NCBI GenBank assembly: GCA_911728435.2
Contig: OU452206.1
Span: 17,328,297-17,392,296 of the forward strand
Source: Apoderus coryli
Taxonomy: Eukaryota > Arthropoda > Insecta > Coleoptera > Attelabidae
Direction of reading: 5' to 3'
DNA length: 64,000 nt
Part shown: positions 1-10,900 of the stretch, piece after piece
Layout: each line of letters starts with the position of its first letter
Position numbering within the stretch: the stretch's first letter is position 1
Notes under the pieces: generated by a model
Database searches by the model: none
What the model was told of the DNA's origin: nothing
The model's input: the letters and a program-made list of their open reading frames with translations, nothing else
Position numbers and translations under genes: made by a program

Positions 1-528
1 CCCATGCTACGCATATCAGCAGAAGTTTGGTGTTATTGTTTGGACAGGTTTTCTGGGCGACCATTTGATTGGACCGTACGTTCTACCTGATCACCTCAAC
101 TCACTAGCTATCTAGTTTTTTTGCGAGTTATTCTGCCCGAGCTGCTGGAAGATGTAACCCTCCAGTTGCGTAGAGAGGCCTGGTTCCAATACGATGGTTG
201 TCCAGCACATTTTGCGCGCACCGTGAAAGGTTACCTCGACCAAACCTACAACAACAGGTGGATTGGTAGAGGTGGTCCCGTCCCTTGGCCAGCAAGGTCG
301 CCGGACTTGGCCCCCCTGGACTTTTTTCTTTGGGGCGAAATGGAACGGCTGATCTATACAACTCCTGTGCCGACAATGGAGGACTTAGTTGCTAGAGTTG
401 TGGTGGCAGCGGAATTTATCGCGAACGATCCAGGCGTGTTTGCTCGGGCGCGCGAATCCTGGCTCGACAGGTGCAGAAAATGCATCGAAATGCATGGTGA
501 ACACTTTAAGCATTTGCGCCACTATTAA
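1..528 (+). pseudogene. Tc1/mariner-superfamily transposase, C-terminal part, frameshifted
   Basis: This is the C-terminal catalytic part of an IS630/Tc1/mariner transposase. Positions 2-115 read in one frame (FGVIVWTGFLGDHLIGPYV) and end at a stop. From 121 a second frame continues with the second catalytic Asp in YDGCPAHF and the third in PARSPDLAPLDFFLWGE, and ends in a stop at 526-528. The helix-turn-helix region and the first Asp are not in the window. The frameshift near 115 shows that the copy is dead. AT-rich sequence with repeat-like ends follows to about 720. The assignment to the superfamily is firm; the family is not. Confidence 0.8.
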
Positions 529-1264
529 TAATAAATTATTTGTAAAAAAGCCTCCTTGTTTTTCTTTCTAATAATAATGAACCTTTTAATAAAGGTTTTA
601 ATAAAAAAAATTTCTCGAAAACGGAAAGAGATAAAAAATTTCAAGTGACAAAAAAAATTTTCAAAAAAAGTCAGTAGCGTACATTTTTTTTGTCATTTTT
701 ATTCGTGACACTGTCCCCCGGGGCTCCACTGGAAGTCATAATTAACATTTAATTAGTGCTAACTGAGCGTCTTATTAAGCTTACATCACCAGCGAATTTC
801 AAGAAAATCGGTTAACGTGTCTTTGAGATATTGATAAAAAAAAAAAAGGGTTTTTGAAAAAAACTTTGACACCCTGTATTTTGAAAACCATGCACTTCCG
901 GACATCAGTCGCTTATCTCAAACTGCTTGCTGCTGTGCTGCACGCGATTTTTTTTTCTTTTAACAGATAGCAGTGATTTATTCTTTTTGCGTGATTCTAA
1001 TGCATTATCGGATTCTCCGGTTCCTGCGCTACAGGTTGCCGTTGAACTCAAAACCAACAAATTTGGATATTCATCTTTTTACCTCTGTACCCTTAAAATA
1101 TGTTTTACCAAATCACAAAACTGTATCCTTCTGACACAACTGTCTTTACTGAGTTGTTCATGGATGTTCTAGCTACTACGGAAATAACTCATTTTGTTTG
1201 AGTTCGGTTTATTAGGAGCCTATACCTTTTCTAAGGAACTGCTTTATTTTTATACGAATATGAT

Positions 1265-1680
1265 AAAATTATAAAAACATGAGGGCTTCATTTGAAAAAG
1301 TTGAGTTTCAACTGTTTATTACTTTTCAATATATTTTTTTTGACCACGCTGTATGAAACAATTACGAAATATGGTGCAGATCGGGCAAAAAGTGACATTT
1401 CTTTATAAGAAAATCAAGAAAAATGCCTTAATAAAAGTCTCCCTATTGAAGAAAATTAAAAACGTCAATTTTGATATAAATCCTCAAATAAGTCAAAAAC
1501 TGCTGAACTTAGCTATAGGACATTATACACAAATTACATCTAGAATTTCATGTAGAATCCAAAAATGTAACAATATATATGATGTTCCATTTAACAAAAG
1601 CAAGTTTACACCTACCTACTTCCGGTATTACCGGAAGTGCCACCATCTTAGAAATATTTTAGTATAATCCCAAATTTTCA
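1265..1680 (+). repeat. Dispersed non-coding repeat with a CCGGAAGT palindrome, copy 1
   Basis: A non-coding repeat that recurs at 23,760-24,265 and 39,985-40,480, and in part on the other strand at 47,440-47,640. Shared landmarks, in order, are a segment like 'catttgaaaaa', 'tttgaccac.ctgtat', 'ataggac', 'gaatccaaaaatgt' and the palindromic ACTTCCGGTATTACCGGAAGT at the right. No coding potential fits; the 104-codon ORF inside is probably chance. A non-autonomous element of unknown class is the best guess. Confidence 0.55.
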
Positions 1681-2055
1681 TAGCTTTCTCATTTGTATTC
1701 TTTCAATGCATATCGTGGTCTTCCCGGAGGGACCTATTTAGTTTCATAAATAGACGTATATTTTTACTTCTTATGTAGATACCACTAATTTCGTTTACAA
1801 TTAATTATAAGTTCAAGCAAACAAAACGTTTAAACAATTATTATCATTTGAAACCTTTGAACTCTTCCAATGATTCACACACACGATGATACATGATGTC
1901 TGTAGTTATTTATAATGGCATAACCAAAGTTAAATTTACAACAAAGACAAAGTGACTGACTCATTGATGAATTTACCATAACCAACCCAAATACGACGTT
2001 CACCATTTGTATTCTGTCAAATTACCACTATTGATGGTGTTTTTGACATGTCTGT

Positions 2056-2647
2056 ATGAATACAGGTGATGAATGGTATATTTACGCGTATGAGCCCGAA
2101 AGTAAACAGCAGTCGACTGTATGGGGGTTTCAAGATGAGCCAAATCCAACAAAAGTTGTTCGCGCACGAAGCACTCCCAAGCAAATGGTCGCCTGTTTTT
2201 TCGGAATAACTGGACATGTCGCAACCGTACCACTAGAACAACGCAAAACAGTCAATTCTGAGTGGTACACAACCATTTGTTTGCCAGTTGTCTTCCAAGA
2301 AATCAGGAAAATCAACCGCCCAAGACGGATCACTCTTCACCACGACAATGCGAGCTCTCACACATGGGCTCAAACATCTGCATTTTCGAGCACCCAAAAC
2401 ATCGATTTGATGAGTCATCCGCCGTATAGTCCTGACTTGGCACCGAATGACTTCTTTTTATTCCAGTACGTAAAAAACAAACTGAGAGGTCAACGTTGAA
2501 GAAGCGGTTGCTGCTTTCAGAATGCATGTTTTGGAGATACCTCAATCAGAGTGGCAAAAGTGCTTCGACAATTGGTTCAAACGCATGCAAAAGTGTATAG
2601 ATCTTCATGGGGAATATTTTAAAAAACAACAAAGTGATTTTCGATGA
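2056..2647 (+). pseudogene. mariner transposase, catalytic part, frameshifted
   Basis: The reading frame 2,056-2,496 carries mariner-type catalytic blocks: the region after the first Asp (YIYAYEPESKQQSTVWGF), the second Asp in TLHHDNASSHT, and the third in HPPYSPDLAPNDFFLF. A frameshift near 2,490 moves the C-terminus (VEEAVAAFRMHVLEIPQSEW, then the tail) into another frame that ends at 2,647. The DNA-binding N-terminus is missing. A dead, 5'-truncated mariner of the DD34D type. Confidence 0.85.
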
Positions 2648-2649
2648 TT

Positions 2650-3430
2650 AATATTTGTTTTTGTTCTCTAATCCCGAAATATAAAAGGCAACCCCCGTAG
2701 TTGTGCATTATTGAGTGGGTCGAGCGATTTTCATCACGTCAAGAACTGATCCATGCCTTTCAAAATGATGTTTATGAATTCTCAGATAAAACTTGGAGAG
2801 TAGGGAAAAATCTTCAGAATATTTTGAAGGACAAATATAAAAATAGTTTGTGTCCAAAAATATTGTAAAAACACAATAGGTAGCCGTCGTACTGATAACT
2901 AAAACATCTTTACTGATTGATTATTTTAATAGCATGTGAAAAATTCCTCGATAAATTCTAATTGGTAATTTTGAAATTATCTATGTATGCACCTTGGTCT
3001 GCACCACATCAGCCTAATGCTTACGAATCAATTGTATTCCTGAAATAAATATTAACACTCAGCCAGTTTGCAAGGTGAAAACAATTTTTTCTCGAACATC
3101 TAATGAATTTTAAAATACCTACAGCGATGTAAAAATGGGCTGTACAACTCATTAATTATTTAAGACTTCGTCGCATAAAAGTGTTGAATCTATTTTTTGA
3201 ACGTGTTGAATTTTATAATGTTTTATGCTATCAAGTTCGTCTTTACGCGCCAAAATTATTCACATTCAAATCCCAATTAATATACGAGGGGGCGTGGGAA
3301 TATTTTGCCAAAACACGAATGTTCTCGTGCGTTTTTGGACCTCTCTAATGAAGGTAAGGATATATGTTCATATGAAAAAAACATCTTATTTTATAGCATT
3401 CGGGATTTTACCGAATTTATTGTAACAAGA
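2650..3430. other. No gene seen
   Basis: AT-rich sequence with stops in all frames apart from a 66-codon ORF (3,225-3,422) that shows no recognisable domain. I see no feature to annotate. Confidence 0.5.
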
Positions 3431-3752
3431 CATTGATGCTGCGATCGCTGTGACTGTTAACCAATGCGCTCCCCTAGAGTAATTGTTGTACTTGTTCTGT
3501 TGTGTATTGTATTATTTTTATTTGTTTTATCTGTTGTATATATATATACATATTTTTTTTATTGCATTTTGCTTATGAATTTCTTATTTTTGTCGTATTA
3601 ATTCTTTAATAACTTGTAAGACTATGTTATGCTTGTATGTAATTGTTTATTGTGTACCTAATTGTTTTTGCAAGATTAAGTATTGACGTGTCAATGTACC
3701 TCATAATGTACAACATATGACAAAATAAATGATTTGATTTGATTTGATATTT
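3430..3752 (+). repeat. Probable LINE 3' end with GATTT tail
   Basis: An AT-rich 3'-UTR-like stretch that ends in AATAAATGATTTGATTTGATTT. A short tandem tail straight after an AATAAA is typical of non-LTR retrotransposon 3' ends. No RT coding sequence remains. Confidence 0.4.
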
Positions 3753-3942
3753 TCGCTTGTAGAATGTCCACTTAAATTATTTTAAGTTAATTGCGTGACA
3801 CTCTGTATAAATGTAGTATGCGATTGATTTTTTCTAACTTGCAAAGCGGCATCAGTACTTACCAAAATTAAAGAATCATGTAGACGCAAAGATTTATCTT
3901 AAGAAATAAAATGGGCGGGAAAGGATAAATATTGTAGTTATT

Positions 3943-4270
3943 GGCTGGTAACAAGAATTGTCGGTATTGGACAAATAAATAAAACTTTCTAAATTTCAGC
4001 CAACGTTTCGTTCACTGTACGTGAACTTCTTCAGGGCCTTATTTAGTCTTAATCTATCTTTTTTTATATGATGGATATTTGTTGTACCATTTTAAATGTA
4101 ATGTTGTTGTTATGTGTAAGTTTTTCTTAGATTAAGACTAAATAAGGCCCTGAAGAAGTTCACGTACAGTGAACGAAACGTTGGCTGAAATTTGGAAAGT
4201 TTTATTTATTTGTCCAATACCGACAATTCCTGTTACCAGTTAAAATTTTTCGGACACAATTCGGTGCATG
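3943..4270. repeat. Palindromic retroelement remnant with hammerhead-like hairpin and 14-bp direct flanks
   Basis: Two 112-bp arms (3,945-4,056 and 4,128-4,239) are inverted copies with only a few mismatches, separated by 71 bp. Each arm holds a hairpin of the form CTGAAGA-A-GTTCAC-loop-GTGAAC-GAAACG, which resembles a hammerhead core with one extra base. The unit is flanked by a direct repeat, ATATTGTAGTTATT, at 3,929-3,942 and 4,271-4,284, which looks like a 14-bp target-site duplication. A direct repeat of that length suits target-primed insertion better than DNA-transposon insertion. Confidence 0.7.
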
Positions 4271-4289
4271 ATATTGTAGTTATTAGGTT

Positions 4290-5029
4290 ATTTAGAGCAA
4301 ACAAAAAATACATTTTAATTGATTATTAAATTTTTATAAACAAATCATGTACTTACTACTAACTTAGACATTTAAATTTCACTGTAATGTTCTCTTCCGT
4401 AGGTATACTTAGGTCTATGATGCAATAATTTTATTAACCAACAGTATTCTTCCGGAAGTTTTGAAATTCTGTTCATTATTAAACAATTTATAATATTAAC
4501 AATGGTTTGTTTAAAACATAAATCGCAAAATATTGCAAAAACTTAAAATTAGTCAACATAGTGGGTACCTATATTATAAATATAATTCGTCACAATTTCA
4601 AATGAAATAAGGAAGTTCCTATAAAATTCTATTATGTGCATCATTTTATTATTATATAAAATTTGTTTATTTGTATATGTGCGCTGTGTGTGTGGAATTT
4701 CTAACGATTTAATATGAAAATTGACCTCGTTTTTACTGGTAAACAATCATCATGATATAGAGATAAAGTAAATAAATATTTTCTTTGTTTAACAGATCTT
4801 GTAGTGTTCTGTGAAATATTTCATAATATTAATTATGTAGTTAGCTGATCTTTCTTCCTGTGAAAATCTTAAACGCAAAAAAACACATCAATCCATACTG
4901 CTGTGGATTCTCAATTATTTAAGAAACTACTGTCGTAAGTATATACTAAAATCTTGTATTTAAATGAGATGCTTTTCTCTTATTAACATGTTTTGGCCTT
5001 AGGTAAGGTCATCCTCAATATATATATAA
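4290..5029. other. No gene seen
   Basis: AT-rich intergenic or intronic sequence. A 65-codon minus-strand ORF at 4,549-4,746 is low complexity and not credible. The last bases (5,027-5,029) are the TAA target of the transposon that follows. Confidence 0.5.
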
Positions 5030-7441
5030 CACAGGCCAACACACATTTTGGTGCCTGCGATTTTTTAACTGTTCCTGAGTAATTTTTGGATGCAGAATGT
5101 AAAAAGGTTCTCAGATTTTGTCTATCAGATCTAGTTTTTGAGATTTTTTAAAAAATTGTGTATATAATTTACGTTATAACTGTTATAATATATAATATTA
5201 CTATTGACAGTTAAAAAAAACAAAGACACATGGATTTAAGTATTTATTGCAAAAACTTAATTTACATAATTACATTAGTCACTAATCACATAAAAATTTT
5301 CTTTTATACGATTTTCTAGAATGGAGTTTACTAGGGCAGTCTCGCTGAAGGCTCCAGCAGTAGTCCGCCATCATGTGGCTATCCCATCGTCCTTGATAAC
5401 GATCTTCCATAGTTTTAATATCCTGGTGGAATCTTTCCCCCTGTTCTTCACTACAATCACCTAAGTTTTCTGGAAAACGATCTAGGTGGCTGTGGAGGTA
5501 GTGAACTTTTATACTCATGTTACAGCCGAGAATATTAAAATTTGAAAGCATAGTTTCCACTAATTCTACGTAATTGTCTGCTTTATGATTGCCAAGAAAA
5601 TTTTGTACTACTTGAACAAATGAACTCCAAGCGTTAGATTCAGTCTCGTTCATTGATGTGGTGAATTGTGGATCTTTAACAAGTTGCCTTATTTGAGGAC
5701 CATCAAATATACCAGCTTTTAGTTTTTCCGTGCTAATGCCAGGAAATTTACGTGACAAATACCCAAAACAATTTCCATCTCGATTTAAGGCCTTCACAAA
5801 TTGCTTCATTAGGCCTAGCTTGATATGCAAGGGCGGAAGTAAGATTTTTTCTCTTGAAACCAAAGGTTCGTTGATCACGTTTTGTATTCCTTGAATCATG
5901 ACATCTCTTGAAGGCCAATTTTTGTTAACCCAGTGCTCATTTTTAGCTCTGCTGTCCCAAAGGCACAAAAAACAAGGATATTTTGTATAACCACTCTGCT
6001 GTCCAAGGAGGAAGTTAATCATTTTTAAATCAACACAAATTGACCACTGATGTTCTTCGTATTTAATTTTTCTCAAAACTAATGCTATTGTTTCATATTC
6101 TTCCTTCATGGTAGTAGAATGACCAATAGGAATTGAGCCATATTTGTTACCGTTATGTAAAAGAACACATTTTAAACTACGTTTTGAACTGTCAATAAAA
6201 AGGCGCCAATCATCTAGAGTGTATTCAGGCAAACCCATTTTTTCTAAGAGCCCTTTTATATTGTTACAGAATACCAAGTCATTTTCCTGAGTGAAAAAAG
6301 GCAGCAGATCCTTATCTCTTTTACGATAAAATGTAATATTAGTACCTCGACAAAGTAGATTTTTTTCTTTTAATCTGGATGCAAGTAATTCAGCGGATTC
6401 CTTTGAGAGATTCAGGTCTCTTATAAGATCGTTTAGTTCTTCTTGATTGAAACACTGCGGAGTTGCTAAATCTGCTTCAAAATCGCTGTCGTTTTCTGAT
6501 TGAATTCTTTTAACTTCGTCAGACGTTGATGTTTCTGTATCATCTTCTGTCAGTTTGGGTAGACTGCTGAATGATGGAACGGGTATTTCTTCCGAATGCA
6601 CTACAGGCCTTCTTGCAGAATCTAGATCAGGATATGTCCATTTGTGTCTATTGTTTCTATTTATGCCTTTAATATTAACGAGACAAAAATAGCAGTCGTC
6701 ATGATGGTTCCGCGGTTCTCTCCAAACCATTGGTACACCAAACTTTAGGCACTTCCTCTTTCCAGTTGTCCACTGTCGCAAATGTTCAACACATGTTTTA
6801 CATATGAAATGTGGGGCCCAAGATTTATCTTGATCTCCTAAATGAACGCCAAAATAGGCAAGATAAGCTCTTTTCACAAAGTCAGAAATCCTTTTTCTGC
6901 TCTCTTTCAAAGTGTATTCACCACACACATAACAAAAAACATCGGGATGATTTGCACAGGTACGTCTGCTTGTGGATGCCATTGTTTCAGTTTAGTGTCT
7001 TGATACTACAAAACGACCAAAATTTACACAAAATGATAGCACAACTTTACTTGGGAAAACTCAGTAATATACTAAATCAAGTACAGCCAAGCAGGTATAG
7101 AAGGATCGGGTCATAGGCAATTACAGGTATAAAAGTAAGTAAGAGCATTGTATTGAGTAGTTCCTAGTATAGGAACATTGTGTCAGGGACAATTCCAGGT
7201 ATCCATTTGGCTAATTAGATTCTGGGAAATTCCTATTTTGACGATTAAGTACATATTTATCTCTTTATTTGTTGTCCTTTATCAGAAAAAAATATATCAT
7301 TTAACCTGTAACGTGTATCTCAAAAACTAGAGCTGATAGAAAAAATCTGGTGGCATTTTTGGAATCAGCACATTAAAAACATCTAAAATCAGATGTTAGA
7401 TTTCTGGCACCAAATTTTTTTTTTCATTTTGTTGGCCTGTG
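5030..7441 (-). mobile_element. 2.4-kb DNA transposon, copy 1 (intact)
   Basis: A 2,412-bp element bounded by inverted ends CACAGGCCAACA at the left and TGTTGGCCTGTG at the right, followed inward by GGTGCC/GGCACC on both sides. It is flanked by TAA at 5,027-5,029 and 7,442-7,444, giving a 3-bp target duplication. It carries one long minus-strand ORF. A second copy of exactly the same length lies at 8,049-10,460 in the same orientation, with only a handful of differences, so at least one inserted very recently. CACNG-type ends with a 3-bp duplication would suit the CACTA/CMC group, but this is inference. Confidence 0.85.
5282..6982 (-). CDS. 566-aa transposase-like protein with zinc-binding motifs (copy 1)
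   Basis: An intact 566-codon ORF that fills most of the element. The N-terminus has paired cysteines (C17/C20, C61/C64, C97/C100) suggesting a zinc-binding, DNA-recognition region. An acidic serine-rich linker covers about residues 145-175. The C-terminal half has the layout of a DDE/RNase H-like transposase: Asp264 in FIDSSKRSLK, Asp318 in CVDLKMINF, then C337-x2-C340-x9-H350, and Glu517 in SEEQGERFHQDIK. These catalytic assignments are mine from spacing and context. I know of similar proteins in many arthropods annotated as uncharacterised. The ATG is the first in frame. Differs from copy 2 at four residues (A10V, R112K, P252S, L256P). Confidence 0.75.
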   Translation of the reverse strand: MASTSRRTCANHPDVFCYVCGEYTLKESRKRISDFVKRAYLAYFGVHLGDQDKSWAPHFICKTCVEHLRQWTTGKRKCLKFGVPMVWREPRNHHDDCYFCLVNIKGINRNNRHKWTYPDLDSARRPVVHSEEIPVPSFSSLPKLTEDDTETSTSDEVKRIQSENDSDFEADLATPQCFNQEELNDLIRDLNLSKESAELLASRLKEKNLLCRGTNITFYRKRDKDLLPFFTQENDLVFCNNIKGLLEKMGLPEYTLDDWRLFIDSSKRSLKCVLLHNGNKYGSIPIGHSTTMKEEYETIALVLRKIKYEEHQWSICVDLKMINFLLGQQSGYTKYPCFLCLWDSRAKNEHWVNKNWPSRDVMIQGIQNVINEPLVSREKILLPPLHIKLGLMKQFVKALNRDGNCFGYLSRKFPGISTEKLKAGIFDGPQIRQLVKDPQFTTSMNETESNAWSSFVQVVQNFLGNHKADNYVELVETMLSNFNILGCNMSIKVHYLHSHLDRFPENLGDCSEEQGERFHQDIKTMEDRYQGRWDSHMMADYCWSLQRDCPSKLHSRKSYKRKFLCD

Positions 7442-7742
7442 TAATCTAGTCACTCAACTTAACTTAACATTACGATCTAAAAACAATTGTTGTTTAGGTT
7501 TATCTTATATGTATCATTTGAGTGAGCTAATTTGGTTTTTACCTTAGTTAACATATTTTAATACAAAAAAGCAGTACACGTAGTTATTCCAAAGTTTCAG
7601 TAATCATTTTATCTTAATTTTATTTATCCAATTTTCTCTGATGATGGTGAATATACACTTGAAACGTTAGTGTGTAATCAATAGTTTAATACATCTATTC
7701 AAAATACGCACAACTAAATAGCTATTTTTCTTTTGATTTCAG

Positions 7743-7927
7743 GTCCGGTGACAATACCGTTAGTATCCACGAACCAAACACCACCTGTGGCTATGCCAGT
7801 GCAGGTACCACCTGGTCATGTAGTACAACAAATTGTGGATGAAAATGGCACTTTACGTCATGTGATACTATCACCGTCACACCATCCAAATTTGGTACCG
7901 GTGCCATCACACAATCCCCAACATTAT
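7743..7927 (+). CDS. Fndc3: Fndc3 exon (N-terminal, phase 1 entry)
   Basis: Bounded by TTTCAG and GTAAGT. The encoded VPPGHVVQQIVDENGTLRH segment is the conserved N-terminal block of FNDC3 proteins. The exon starts with two bases that complete a codon, so at least one coding exon lies upstream. It sits in the 605-bp gap between two identical transposons. Confidence 0.88.
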
Positions 7928-10900
7928 GTAAGTTACTAACTTTATGTTTATTTTACTCTTCAACTTTTAGAAAAAAATTGAAAGAATGTTACTATGTGTA
8001 CAGGGTGGTCCGGTTAGGTAGTTGGAACCTAACTTATTACAATTATAACACAGGCCAACACACATTTTGGTGCCTGCGATTTTTTAACTGTTCCTGAGTA
8101 ATTTTTGGATGCAGAATGTAAAAAGGTTCTCAGATTTTGTCTATCAGATCTAGTTTTTGAGATTTTTTAAAAAATTGTGTATATAATTTACGTTATAACT
8201 GTTATAATATATAATATTACTATTGACAGTTAAAAAAAACAAAGACACATGGATTTAAGTATTTATTGCAAAAACTTAATTTACATAATTACATTAGTCA
8301 CTAATCACATAAAAATTTTCTTTTATACGATTTTCTAGAATGGAGTTTACTAGGGCAGTCTCGCTGAAGGCTCCAGCAGTAGTCCGCCATCATGTGGCTA
8401 TCCCATCGTCCTTGATAACGATCTTCCATAGTTTTAATATCCTGGTGGAATCTTTCCCCCTGTTCTTCACTACAATCACCTAAGTTTTCTGGAAAACGAT
8501 CTAGGTGGCTGTGGAGGTAGTGAACTTTTATACTCATGTTACAGCCGAGAATATTAAAATTTGAAAGCATAGTTTCCACTAATTCTACGTAATTGTCTGC
8601 TTTATGATTGCCAAGAAAATTTTGTACTACTTGAACAAATGAACTCCAAGCGTTAGATTCAGTCTCGTTCATTGATGTGGTGAATTGTGGATCTTTAACA
8701 AGTTGCCTTATTTGAGGACCATCAAATATACCAGCTTTTAGTTTTTCCGTGCTAATGCCAGGAAATTTACGTGACAAATACCCAAAACAATTTCCATCTC
8801 GATTTAAGGCCTTCACAAATTGCTTCATTAGGCCTAGCTTGATATGCAAGGGCGGAAGTAAGATTTTTTCTCTTGAAACCAAAGGTTCGTTGATCACGTT
8901 TTGTATTCCTTGAATCATGACATCTCTTGAAGGCCAATTTTTGTTAACCCAGTGCTCATTTTTAGCTCTGCTGTCCCAAAGGCACAAAAAACAAGGATAT
9001 TTTGTATAACCACTCTGCTGTCCAAGGAGGAAGTTAATCATTTTTAAATCAACACAAATTGACCACTGATGTTCTTCGTATTTAATTTTTCTCAAAACTA
9101 ATGCTATTGTTTCATATTCTTCCTTCATGGTAGTAGAATGACCAATAGGAATTGAGCCATATTTGTTACCGTTATGTAAAAGAACACATTTTAAACTACG
9201 TTTTGAACTGTCAATAAAAAGGCGCCAATCATCTGGAGTGTATTCAGACAAACCCATTTTTTCTAAGAGCCCTTTTATATTGTTACAGAATACCAAGTCA
9301 TTTTCCTGAGTGAAAAAAGGCAGCAGATCCTTATCTCTTTTACGATAAAATGTAATATTAGTACCTCGACAAAGTAGATTTTTTTCTTTTAATCTGGATG
9401 CAAGTAATTCAGCGGATTCCTTTGAGAGATTCAGGTCTCTTATAAGATCGTTTAGTTCTTCTTGATTGAAACACTGCGGAGTTGCTAAATCTGCTTCAAA
9501 ATCGCTGTCGTTTTCTGATTGAATTCTTTTAACTTCGTCAGACGTTGATGTTTCTGTATCATCTTCTGTCAGTTTGGGTAGACTGCTGAATGATGGAACG
9601 GGTATTTCTTCCGAATGCACTACAGGCCTTCTTGCAGAATCTAGATCAGGATATGTCCATTTGTGTTTATTGTTTCTATTTATGCCTTTAATATTAACGA
9701 GACAAAAATAGCAGTCGTCATGATGGTTCCGCGGTTCTCTCCAAACCATTGGTACACCAAACTTTAGGCACTTCCTCTTTCCAGTTGTCCACTGTCGCAA
9801 ATGTTCAACACATGTTTTACATATGAAATGTGGGGCCCAAGATTTATCTTGATCTCCTAAATGAACGCCAAAATAGGCAAGATAAGCTCTTTTCACAAAG
9901 TCAGAAATCCTTTTTCTGCTCTCTTTCAAAGTGTATTCACCACACACATAACAAAAAACATCGGGATGATTTACACAGGTACGTCTGCTTGTGGATGCCA
10001 TTGTTTCAGTTTAGTGTCTTGATACTACAAAACGACCAAAATTTACACAAAATGATAGCACAACTTTACTTGGGAAAACTCAGTAATATACTAAATCAAG
10101 TACAGCCAAGCAGGTATAGAAGGATCGGGTCATAGGCAATTACAGGTATAAAAGTAAGTAAGAGCATTGTATTGAGTAGTTCCTAGTATAGGAACATTGG
10201 GTCAGGGACAATTCCAGGTATCCATTTGGCTAATTAGATTCTGGGAAATTCCTATTTTGACGATTAAGTACATATTTATCTCTTTATTTGTTGTCCTTTA
10301 TCAGAAAAAAATATATCATTTAACCTGTAACGTGTATCTCAAAAACTAGAGCTGATAGAAAAAATCTGGTGGCATTTTTGGAATCAGCACATTAAAAACA
10401 TCTAAAATCAGATGTTAGATTTCTGGCACCAAATTTTTTTTTTCATTTTGTTGGCCTGTGTAATACAATAGTTTCAAAGAGGGTTTTGTGGCGCCATTGA
10501 TAGAGCGTTCGCTTTGCATGCGGAAGGTTATGGGTTCGAATCGCTGCTCTGGAAATACTTTTTTTTCTAAGTTTTGAATAAAGTAGTTAGTTTGTTACGT
10601 TAGTTTATTGGAAATAATGAAAATAATACAATTATAATAATAATTATTAAAATTCTGTTTTGTTGCGCAGGTTATATATTTTTTATTATATTATATTTTG
10701 TCGGGAAAGTTTTGGGACGACACAATCGATTTTTGTCAGGTCGCCATCGTTTAATGAAAATTTTGCTTTAAGATCATCTTTTAGGTTTAAATTTATTGCT
10801 AATACTGTAACAGTTTAATCGGTAATTAGGTACTCACTATAAGCTATCTATATAATTTTTTCGAAAGTATTATAGCAACACTATACGCTTGGAATGATTG

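Noticed and set aside
6811..7116. 101-codon plus-strand ORF inside transposon copy 1 (and its twin at 9,830-10,135)
   Set aside because: It overlaps the start of the 566-codon ORF on the opposite strand and has no recognisable domain; it is duplicated only because the element is.
5027..10463. Segmental duplication of the Fndc3 exon region
   Set aside because: Sequence outside the two transposon copies is unrelated and each has its own TAA duplication, so these are two insertions.
10485..10560. tRNA-Ala gene
   Set aside because: A and B boxes are present, but the acceptor stem does not pair and the body matches other SINE copies.
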